Position numbers and translations under genes: made by a program. The notes beneath the pieces are model-generated. The model was not told the DNA's origin and did no database searches. It saw only the letters and a program-made list of their open reading frames with translations. This document shows positions 1 to 9,381 of a stretch of 26,063 bases of DNA, piece after piece. This DNA comes from Mnemiopsis leidyi (taxonomy: Eukaryota; Ctenophora; Tentaculata; Lobata; Bolinopsidae). The first letter of the stretch is position 1; each line of letters opens with the position of its first letter. The stretch covers positions 128,728 through 154,790 of the forward strand of contig JH156626.1 in NCBI GenBank assembly GCA_000226015.1, written 5' to 3'.

Positions 1-16
1 AACTAACCAACTAACC

Positions 17-68
<52 letters not shown>

Positions 69-90
69 TAACTAACCAACTAACCAACTT

Positions 91-150
<60 letters not shown>

Positions 151-170
151 GCTAACTAACTAACTAACTC
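1..170. repeat. AACT tetranucleotide microsatellite
   Basis: Nearly pure (AACT)n with a few AACC and AACTT variants. It lies in the intron upstream of the SAM exon and stops about 13 nt before the acceptor AG (182-183). Each unit contains CTAAC, which matches the animal branch-point consensus, so the repeat may supply the intron's branch points. Confidence 0.95.
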
Positions 171-183
171 ACGCTCGGTCCAG

Positions 184-323
184 GAGATCAGTCTAAAGAC
201 GTGTCTGAGTGGGATTTAGATCACGTTATCAGATGGCTGAACCACCTGGATCTGGGGCAGTACTGCGACGTGTTCAAGTCTCATGACATTCACGGGAGAG
301 AACTTCTAGAACTTTCTCACCAG
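184..323 (+). CDS. Penultimate exon, first half of SAM domain (diacylglycerol kinase delta/eta-like)
   Basis: The exon follows the acceptor CGGTCCAG (ends 183) and ends at the donor CAG|GTTTTA (324), leaving phase 0. It reads DQSKDVSEWDLDHVIRWLNH, then LDLGQYCDVFKSHDIHGREL and LELSHQ. The pattern W-x3-V-x2-WL-x2-L-x3-Y-x3-F-x2-HDI-x-G-x2-LL is that of a SAM domain, a helical protein-protein or polymerisation module. The F-x3-HDI-x-G-x-ELL block and the continuation in the next exon resemble most closely the C-terminal SAM of type II diacylglycerol kinases (delta/eta), which phosphorylate diacylglycerol to phosphatidic acid. The kinase, C1 and PH parts would lie before position 1 and cannot be seen. 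SAM is certain; the DGK assignment is from remembered family features and could be another SAM protein. Confidence 0.75.
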
Positions 324-532
324 GTTTTATGTCATGAAATATTTGACTAATTTAGGGGCAATCTTTTATGTTAGCGTAAATATTGACCATAGTAATTGTA
401 TAATCTTCATCAAGAATACTTTAATTTTCTGACTCACTTCAACGTTTATTCTTGAATCCTGTTAAGTCAGATTTTTTGTATCGATGTCGGGTGAATTGCG
501 AGTTATGCTTTTCCATGACTTCACTTCTTCAG

Positions 533-658
533 GACATAAAAGACTTGGGCCTGGTCAAGGTTGGTCATATCAAGCGACTTCTGAATGCTATCAGCGAGTT
601 AAAACACGCATCTCAATCAGGCTCTGGTAGCACTAGGAGGATGTCTGCTCACAAATGA
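533..658 (+). CDS. Terminal exon, second half of SAM domain and C-terminus (DGK delta/eta-like)
   Basis: The acceptor CACTTCTTCAG ends at 532 and the reading frame continues in phase 0 from the exon ending at 323 (209-nt intron). It begins DIKDLGLVKVGHIKRLLNAI and runs on as SELKHASQSGSGSTRRMSAH, ending K-stop (TGA 656-658). D-L-K/x-D-L-G-x3-V-G-H-x-K-R-x-L is the classical last two helices of SAM, again closest to the DGK delta/eta C-terminus, where SAM is also the last domain before a short Ser-rich tail. This is the 3' end of the gene. No close AATAAA follows; the first candidate I saw is about 1 kb downstream. Confidence 0.78.
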   Translation, partial: DIKDLGLVKVGHIKRLLNAISELKHASQSGSGSTRRMSAHK

Positions 659-3600
659 TGTCATGTGATCAGTTTGAATTTGCGAGTCAGCCATAGTGGA
701 ACAACCATCCCGGGAAATTTTAACTTTTTCTTGTTTTACTTTTATTGTAATATAAAATGGGATTTGAATTTGCGAGTCAGTTCGAGTCAACAGTGGATAT
801 TGTTTTAGAGTTTCTTTAAATTTGAGGATGACGTTCTTTTAAATAATAAGGATTATCAATTTAAGTTTGATATTCACTATGCTTTTAATTTAATTCAAAC
901 CATTGCATTGAATTTTGAAGTTGAAGTTCAGTACATTTTGAGCTGTTTTAATCGTTAAAATCATTTGCACTTTTAAATGCTACAAATATAAAGCTTAATT
1001 TTTCAACATCAGTTGTAAAGAATAGAAAAAGTTTTATACATATCATGGCCACGAAACTAGATAACGATCCAGTATTAGGTTCTAGCTTACCTAGATCTAT
1101 TTTACCACAAAACGGTTACCCAGAGGCCAGAAGTTAAGGTATCAACAACTGCAGTGCAGATGATATTTTTGGATGCAATTTTTATTTATTGAACCCAGCA
1201 TCTCTAACTTTTTTGCGCTATCATCATTAGAATTTGAGGTTTTATTTTATAGCACACTTGAGAAACAATTAAGTTTTAAAAGTAAAAATAGAAACAGATA
1301 AAAGTTATGATTGTTATGTAGGCATGTTTTTAGGAATTTTTGCTCGTAATAATGTTTTCATTTATTGATCATGTGATTCATTAATTCGCTGTTTTAAGTT
1401 CAAATTTGAATAATGTGTTATATTATTTTTGATGAAGAATTTTCATCTATTATCTGATTATGAAAGCACCTATTTGAGGATATTTTCGACTTTCCACCTT
1501 ACGCGCATTATACTATTAGATGTATGAGATTCAGGCGAATGCAAATTAATGGCAATACCGAAGTTTTTAGTCACATTCTTATAAATAGTATAATTATAAT
1601 TGATATCTCCTCAAAAGCTGGTTAAATGATGTAGCTCTAAACTCATGGGATGTCGAACGTTGGCACATGAAATTGTAATAAATCTAACTTAAATTCTAAT
1701 CTATTATAAAAGCTAACAAAATAAGTATTATCACTTATTTGATAATATTTAATTTAAATTTTCACTTGAAGTTGAATAATGTTCTAAGATAAAGATCGAA
1801 TCTCTTATCAGATTGAGCTTTTTAACTTGGGGATCAGAGTAATACTTATGCTATTACTTAAAATTTGTTTCAAAAGGATAGACTTTACCAAGAACAGTTT
1901 TCACGATCGTTAAATTTTTCATTCACAGAATTTTGAGTGCTTAAAAAATTGATCAACAATAGTGATGTTTTAATCTTCTGTTAACCGTTTAACTTTAAGT
2001 GGAACTCAATTATGTATACGTTAATGTATTCTATCGCTTTTCATGAATTGAATTTCTGCATCAATATGTTTTGTCTTTAATTTGTTCTATCAGAGTATAC
2101 TTTTTCTTAATTACGTCTCAATACTATCAAGAAGTTTATTTAAACATCGTGAAGTTAAGTTTACTCAAATAAAAGTTTGATAGAACTGGAAATGGAGTAT
2201 AAATCTCGCTATTTCAGATAATTTTAGTTCAGAAGCACGGACATGAATCTCTATCTATAAGTTATTGTGAGTTCCGATGAAGAGCATCAGCATGCTAAGT
2301 AAATGTGATCAGTTCCGATGAAACGCAGCTAAACGGTGCACTTCACCATACACATTGCTCCAGCAAAATATACTTTGAGGAGCTGTTTGTGTACAAATTA
2401 AAGACGGAGTTGCTGAGCAATCACATCCTCCGAAGATATTTTACTATAATATGATTCTGCTGCTTTTCAATTCTAGTTTCACCGTTTGATTGTTTCACCG
2501 TTTGATTGTGGCTAAAACTTAAAATTTGATGTACCACTACCATGCATCGTTGCATCATGAAATCTAAGAATTCACCATGTGATGCTTGTTAAATCGAGCT
2601 TCCTTGCATTTTCTGTGGTAAAATACACCCTGTTTAACGACAACGTTTAAGTTTTATAATTGTATCTAGTCATTATTAAATTTATTGATAACGAGATGTT
2701 AAAACCTGGGTTAGTTCACGTGCAAAATGAAAGAATCGGCCTACAAATTAGTCGTCTCAGGGCCTATACTGCTGTCGTTCTTGAATAATTTCCACGCGTT
2801 CTGCGTTCTCTTCATTCGAACTGGGTCTATAAGTATAAGAGTAAAGACTGAAAACATTATAAAGTAGTTTTTATCAACATTTAATTTCGTTGACGCATGC
2901 AAGTGCACCTGGTTTAATTGTTATCACATGACTGAGTTAATTGGGGAGCTGTGCAGTCTGCAGAGCCGCTCCTTTTTACAACTTCAGAACTTCGTGTCCT
3001 TGACAATCGACAACTTGGGTTCCTCTGTGGTCCGACTCTGACTCAGAATCATACACTACTCATTACAATACACTAATCTTGGGTGAGATCATATGTCCTT
3101 AATTGTTCTGATGCATGGTTAACTTTTCTAAAAGTGTAAGATGTTGCTGTTAGATGATGGATTGTAATAAGGTTAAATTAACAGATCATGACTGAATAAT
3201 CATTTTTGTCGAACTTGATTTATTAGATAACTTGATGTATATTGTAGAACTTGTTAAGTTTAACGCTTAGCTTTTTGGTCCATTTCCAGGTAGCAATCGA
3301 TGACAATATCTTAACAGCATCTTTAGTAGTTTAAATTGTTAAGTTGATCGGTTTGGTGGTTTATACCCACAGTTTACATTTAGAAGATAAAAGCTTAACC
3401 ATTTGTTTGTTTACTAATCAATGTTTATTTTGCCTAACTTTGAGTCTATTCCTATGCCGGTACAGGAAATGTGCAGTATTCTGTGATAATTTTACTTTTA
3501 GTTTGCCTATGTCACGTCTTGCTTGCACTAATAAGTTATAATAGTCGCCCGTTCACCATTGAATTTAATGTAAATGTTAGAATACTAATATGAATACAGG

Positions 3601-3848
3601 TCATTTGGAATGAATGGCATTTTTAGAAACCATCCTAGTTTTTATGATAGCAGCTTTTGTACTGCAAGTGTAATATATAAGTTTATAAAATCTGTCTTTA
3701 GTTTATTAAAGTTTGACTTAACGCAAAAGAGTAAGACCAAATCTAATATAAATCTAAGGTCAATACTTCCGCTGCACATGGAAAGTATTTTTAAATAAAT
3801 CAGTTTCAAACATAAGTCTAATCTAACAGGAATTTGCGATGACGTGTG
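659..3848. other. Probable 3'UTR then intergenic DNA; no gene seen
   Basis: AT-rich, with stops in all frames and only short chance ORFs. Small direct repeats are visible: an 18-bp TTTGAATTTGCGAGTCAG at 673-690 and 763-780, and a tandem 16-bp TTTCACCGTTTGATTG pair at 2477-2508. An AATAAA at 1677-1682 is a possible but weak poly(A) signal for the SAM gene. I found no RNA gene or mobile element with clear ends. Confidence 0.5.
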
Positions 3849-4160
3849 CTTAAATCACTGTCCTAGTAGCCCAAGATTTGTGGCCAAAAATTAACCTATT
3901 TCGCTTGCTTACACCTGTGATATTGCTTGTTAACTCTAAAACTACTGCATGTTCTTAAATCACTGTCTTTGTAACCCAAAATTTGTAGCCAAAATTTAAC
4001 CTATTTTGCTTGCTTACACCAGTGATATTGCTTGTTAACTCTGCACTTACTGCGTGTTCTTAAATCACTGTCTTTGTAACCCAAAATTTGTAGCCAAAAT
4101 TTAACCTATTTTGCTAGCTTACACCTGTGATATTGCTTGTTAACTCTGCACTTACTGCAC
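3849..4160. repeat. Tandem repeat, three copies of a 105-bp unit
   Basis: Units start at 3849, 3954 and 4059, each with CTTAAATCACTGTC, and run through a TTGTAGCCAAAA block and a TGATATTGCTTGTTAACTC block. Copies two and three are nearly identical; the first is more diverged. There is no coding frame. Confidence 0.95.
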
Positions 4161-5666
4161 TCGCACAATTAATCGTCTACCAAATTTGTATATAAATACT
4201 CGATTATTTTTCCCATTTCTTTCTATCATTTTAGATTTTAATAATTAGTAAATTTTTTTAAAAATATTTTGAGTGATTATGTGTGATGATGCTGGCATCA
4301 TTATTTATTATTCATTCATTTATTTATTTATAAATAACCTTAGTCCTATTAGCACTGGTCCTTATAGCCGTGGTCTCAATAGGTTAATTGTCCATCGATC
4401 TTAATCTCATTCATTATACTTATACTTATAGCATGTCAGCATGCTATATCTTGTTTTGCTATGTAGTCTATATAATAAACCGGACTATTTGTCAACCAAA
4501 GCACCATAACAACAGAGAATTTCTATCAACAAATTAGTTTAATGCAAAGCACCATAACAACACAGGATTTCTATCAACAACTTATAGTTTAATGCCAAGG
4601 TCATTGTTCAAACTCCAAAATCTGATTACATACGTTAACCATAGTAACTGAGTTTGAAAGTAAACACGACCTGAAACTGGAGCTTATTAGACTGGTAGAC
4701 TAACGACGTAATACATCCCTGGCTCGTCTACATGTTCTCTACATAAAGCAAAAGACAATATCTATAGTACATACTATAGTGTAAGATAAAGTGCCCTGCA
4801 TAGGAACACGCAGTTATCTGTTCACCTATTGTACATTGTATAGTCCATGTCGATGCACTATTTTTCATCGTGCTTGTACGTGACCAGTTACCATGCACTG
4901 TCCAGGGATCATCATGTCAATGTATCACGTATACACTGTACAGCTAACTGCATGCCATTGAAATGCTTGTTGTGTCCTGATTAGAAATATTTGTATTGAA
5001 GATGCACGACAAGCCGAGTTATGGCCAAGATCTTAATAAGTTGAAATGAAATTAAACGTCCAGCAACACAGATCCAATTCTATTTCTAACGGCTAAACTT
5101 CTAAAGGTCTCATTAAGAGGCTAGTCGTGCCATATAGTTGATATGAATTACTCAATGAGTATACCTATTGTTTAGTCTAAGTGTCGCTGCTCCAGCACAG
5201 CTTATCTGCAGTAGCTCCAGCTTTTACGGCTCTTCCGTTTCTCAACATCAGGTGTGACTAATTGTTGTTGTCTTTAGCCCCCAAAGTATACATACATTCA
5301 GCTGGAGCAATGATCCCATCACTTCTAGAGCTCCAGATCAGACTTCACTTCCAGCACTTCCCCAATGTTTTTTGTTTGTCGTGGTTCGATTGTTCGCCGG
5401 ACTCCGAAGAGAGGACGATGGTTATTTTAATTTTGATCATCTGAGAGAGGACGAGGGGTTTCAGCTTTGTCGAAATGCTTCTTAGCTCCGTGAATGTAAT
5501 TTTAGACGTTCAGACATAGACATATACCTACACGAACTGTATTCTGTATATATACATATTCCCTGTATATATATATATTCCCTTCAGGTGTTTTACTAAT
5601 GTTTATATAGTTCCGTGTGTACACTACACAAACACACAGACTTAATATTAAGGGCAGGCAGTACTA
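4161..5666. other. Intergenic, with one small tandem duplication; no gene seen
   Basis: A 48-bp unit starting AAAGCACCATAACAAC is duplicated at 4498-4545 and 4546-4596. TA-rich microsatellite-like sequence with repeated TATTCCC lies around 5545-5585. Short frames in this stretch have no recognisable domain. Confidence 0.6.
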
Positions 5667-6104
5667 GTGCTAAGTGCTCCTCTAGGTAATGCTTCTGAAG
5701 CCTGTAATTCTAATTCTACATTTCATTCCGATAAATTCCTATCGATGAAATTGACTGGCGGCCCGGTAAACGATTTTCCTAGTCCTACTATCAACTCGGC
5801 AAAACCCTTCGTTAAGGTTCTAAGTTTTCACGCTCCAATTTGTTTAAAGTTCCAGTATTTTTCCAAAATCATGTGCAATTTTGTACAGCAGATGCCCGTA
5901 TAACTTTGCAGACTCTGTACACAAGCCTTGCCCACGTAGCTGCACACTTCTTGTGAACTGCGACATATCGACTCTGTTGCACGTTACTTTGTAAACATAT
6001 TCTTGGACAGTATAACGTCTTTTCAGTTTGCTTGTGATCAATCGGGAATCACAGTTTAAATCAGAAATTGTGCACAAGTTGTAGTTGAAATTTAACTGTA
6101 TCAT
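5667..6104. other. Coding-like fragments on both strands, unidentified
   Basis: On the + strand, 5667-5903 reads through segments such as NASEACNSNSTFHSDKFLSM and KLTGGPVNDFPSPTINSAKP. On the - strand, 6104-5844 reads NCDSRLITSKLKRRYTVQEY, then VYKVTCNRVDMSQFTRSVQL and RGQGLCTESAKLYGHLLYKI. Both have protein-like composition for an AT-rich region, but they overlap, so at most one can be real over the shared part. I recognise neither. They could be exons of an unknown gene or decayed mobile-element sequence. Confidence 0.2.
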
Positions 6105-6446
6105 GATATATATTTCTAGCTTCTAATAATCATCTTTATATCAGTATAGTGTACACAATTATAATACACACTTCAAAATACACATATGCTGTCTGTGAAC
6201 TTAAAGTCTTATATATATTGCTATAACAGTTACACTGAGTTGCTACAGTTACACAACAATTAAATGTCTATATATAGCTATATATAGTTTGCTGCTGTGC
6301 TGGAAATAGCTTGAGTGTTGTTAATGCTTTAATAGCTTTGTTTTAGAGATCCCCAGCAGCCGGACATGGCATCGTTAAGTAGTTAGGTTAGGTCACCATC
6401 CACGCATAGTTCAGTTGCAACGGTTCTATAGTTAGTTGCTTTGAGT

Positions 6447-7206
6447 TTAGGGTGTGGGAAATAGTATTAGTGAGTGGATGGCAATGAGGTCAGTCATTGC
6501 ATGGTGCCAATGATGGTCCCAATCGCCATTGATGCCAATGTTTGTGTTCCAATGGCCCCAATGGCGATCGCCATTCACCATTGGCGACCATTGGATCCAT
6601 TATTATGGAAACAATGGATCCACTCGATGGCGATACTCTTTTTACAATCACCCCTCCGAGTGGATGGATAATTTGGAATTTTAATGGCGCCAGTGGTGCC
6701 AATGGCGACAATGGAGTCTATGGCGATTTATTTGTGACAATGGCGACAGTGGCACCAATATTGTCGCCAATAGCGTCATTGTAACCACTAGTGTTACCAT
6801 TGCAAATGTACCACTTATACCATTATTATCATTTCTGATTGGCTCCATTGTCGCCAATGATTATGAATTGCCATTGTAATCAAGGGAATTTATGGTACAA
6901 TTGTCGCCATTGGCGCCACTGTCGCCATTGTTAACAATGAATTGGCACCACTGGCAAAATTGACGCCATTGGAATTCCAAATGATCCATTTACTCTGAAT
7001 GGTGATCGTATAAATGGAGCATCGCCATCGAGTGGTTCCATTGGTTTCATTGTTTAATGGATCCAATGTTACACTACCATTGGCGCCAATGGCGATTGAG
7101 ACCACCATTGACACCACTGACTTCATCGCCAATGCAACATCTATTTGTTCCATTGAGTGGATCCATTTGCGCCAATTGCCCCACTCTCCTAACTGTATGA
7201 CCCTTT
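6447..7206. mobile_element. Non-autonomous foldback element, CCATTGGCG family, long copy
   Basis: The stretch is densely packed with CCATTGGCG / CGCCAATGG words in both orientations, so it can fold on itself many times. Its right end (GCCCCACTCTCCTAACTGTA then TGACCCTTT) matches the right end of the short element at 16188-16312. Its left end, near AGGGTGTGGG...AGTGAGTGG (about 6447), resembles the reverse complement of that end in diverged form. The internal stretch CCAATGGCGATTG-(G/A)-GACCACCATTG is shared with the short copy. Frames here are by-products of the repeat words and encode nothing recognisable. The left boundary is uncertain by a few tens of bases, and no target duplication was seen. 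Confidence 0.6.
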
Positions 7207-7255
7207 TGCCTATCTTCTTTCTAAAATAGACCCCCATTGGCATTACTCCGCACTT

Positions 7256-7686
7256 GGGAATAGAACTGGCGGACTTTGTCCACCGCGGATCCGAGAAATG
7301 TTCCGCCGAAGCGTTTTTTGGCGGATCTTGCGGGTCTCTAATGTGAAAATATGCCGCGACGTCAAGCTAGGATACCTGGCGCTGCACTGTACGCCAGAAA
7401 GTCCGCAGAAAGGTCCGGTTGAGTCCGCCGAGTCCGATCAGATCCGCCGAGTCCGATCGGATCCGCCGAATCGCGGAACTAAATTTTAATATGTCTGGTT
7501 AGAGGTCTAAATTTTGCGGACCGTCCGCGAGTTGATGTCGGCTCCAAACGAAACCGCGGCGGATCTGATAGTGATCGGGCTCAGGTGGACTTTTTGGCGG
7601 CTAAAACAAATGTTTTGGCGGAACATTTCTCGGAATCTCGGATCCGATCGGATCCGCGGCGGACGAAGTCCGCCAGTTCTATTCCC
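7256..7686. mobile_element. 431-bp MITE-like element with long terminal inverted repeats and 8-bp target duplication
   Basis: The element begins GGGAATAGAACTGGCGGACT and ends with its inverse. The inverted repeats continue inward, with a gap, through CCGCGGATCC and CCGAGAAATGTTCCGCC, so each arm is about 60-75 bp. It is flanked by a perfect 8-bp direct repeat CCGCACTT at 7248-7255 and 7687-7694. Eight-bp target duplications are typical of hAT-type DNA transposons, though the terminal sequence does not follow the usual hAT CAGRG start. The element is much richer in G+C than its surroundings and contains GTCCGATCGGATCCGCCGA-like internal repeats. No transposase is encoded, so it is non-autonomous. 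Confidence 0.85.
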
Positions 7687-7694
7687 CCGCACTT

Positions 7695-9381
7695 CGATTC
7701 TATCGGACCATTTCAGTGAGGGAACTATATCTGTATACTATTTGACTAATAACCTTAGCAGAGGTGTGACTCGGCAGCACCATTTTGAATTGAGTGTTGT
7801 AGTTACCTATATAGTCACACAGGGTATCCTAACAACTGTCCTCCTTATAAGTTAGGTATTGTGGTGCGGTATCATGATCCTAGTGATCCGTCATTACTCG
7901 GGTTGTCATGGTGATCTTTATTTGAGAGTCATTGACTACGTCTAATATCAAATGTGTTATATACGTCATATTATACATTAGATCGTTATATAATGGTATC
8001 TGCAGTTCCGATTTTCCACTCATGCAGCTGTTCATTCAGCAACCCACTTCGGCCTTGACATTTGTTAATTGCTGTACTAAAAACCGATATTCATTTAATA
8101 CCGCAAAACTATATTCATTGCTGTCTATTACAACGATGAAAATTTGTGGCCCTAATTGTACATGGCATCGAGTGCCCTTCTACATCGAAAAATGACGAAA
8201 TAAAATTGAAATAGCAGGATCAGTGCGCTAAACATGTCACTTTCAAGGCTTGGCTAATTATGCTGCAGTGCCACAAATTTGAATTCCTATTTGTTAAATT
8301 TACACTTCAATTTAATACCTATACCTAGTACTCTAGTATAATAGTATGTGTGTAAAAAATCGGACTCTTGCGAGGTTTTGTCTCCATGTGGTTCTCTTAC
8401 CCTGCAGTTGCTATCTTGGTTTCACCTCTTAGTCTTAACCAGTTTACCAGCTAGATACCGTTAGTGAATAAATTATTATTAGCCTATCATATAATCGATA
8501 ATCCAATCAAAAAGACTGGATTATATAGTCTCTTATGATTTTGTCTCTAATGATTTTGTCTCTAATGATAACAATGAATTGTCATTGATTAGTACTGAAA
8601 AATATTATGTCATTACAATTTAAACGTCGGATGCATTAATCAGTTTTACTACGAAATTTAAATACCTCCCATTAAGGTACCAAAATCAATTTAGGTAATC
8701 GAAAGTTAAAGAATTTTGGGCGAGTGAAATTTTATGATTTCAGATTTTTTAAAAACTTTCTACATCTCATTTAATTGTTTGCCAAGATTAGATATAATAA
8801 TTGCTTAATCTAGACGAATAAGTGTCTTATTGCGTATAGAATTACAGAATAACACATATTCTGTGGCCTGTGGGTAGCCCCCAAAAGCGATTGTAATTGA
8901 CACTTGATACCATAAAGTTGAGGTCCTCCAAACATTGCTGCAGAAGAAGGTGTTTGTGTTCCGATGTTTTATACTTACCTCTGGGGGATCTTTTAAATAA
9001 CATTCTGCTGACTGCTCTTATCGTTATGATCAATCTGAATCACTCAATTTTATTTTTTAAATCCTCGGCTTTATTTTTATAAGAATTTTGTCCCTTTTTC
9101 ACTGACGTACCCTATGGCTATAGCTCCGCAGAGGCACTATTAAGCAGCGGTATAAGTCAAATTATTGTGATTTAACTTAACCGTATTATTAAATTCTATA
9201 ATAACTCCTTACACCTGCACTAGCACCCAGTTTCTAGGTTTAGAGAGTTTAAAAAATAAAATGCCATAGTGCGCCACAGCGTTAACTTGCATCGTAGTAT
9301 CTATAATATCGGGATAAATTCTCTCAGTACATGCATGCGCATGCAGCAAATGACAAAGAAATTATTTTACAACATTTCCAG
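7695..9381. other. Intergenic / upstream region of the protease gene; no gene seen
   Basis: No exon with convincing splice sites was found. A 17-bp tandem duplication (ATGATTTTGTCTCTA core) lies at about 8534-8569, and a self-complementary CATGCATGCGCATGCA lies at 9332-9347. The 3' end of this stretch (TTTACAACATTTCCAG, ending 9381) looks like an intron end, not a promoter. I recognise no TATA box or initiator. Confidence 0.5.
9379..9381 (+). promoter_or_regulatory. Splice acceptor two bases before the start codon
   Basis: TTACAACATTTCCAG|GT-ATG places a good 3' splice site immediately upstream of the start ATG at 9384. This implies either a wholly non-coding 5' exon further upstream or addition of a trans-spliced leader. 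The start is well supported because the next 20 residues form a signal peptide. Confidence 0.5.

Noticed and set aside
1..170. Telomere-like repeat at the window edge
   Set aside because: AACT is not a known animal telomere unit, and the array leads directly into an exon, so it is an intronic microsatellite.
3344..3798. Short + strand frames of about 60 codons
   Set aside because: Phe/Leu/Ser/Tyr-rich readings of AT-rich DNA with no splice sites or domain.
6474..7243. Several overlapping frames of about 60-120 codons in the CCATTGGCG region
   Set aside because: They occur on both strands and are by-products of the repeat words (Met/Ala/Pro/Ile-rich); no domain and no splice context.
7298..7855. 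Frames of 60-113 codons in the GC-rich element
   Set aside because: They lie within or run out of the inverted repeats of a non-autonomous element, occur on both strands and show no transposase motif.
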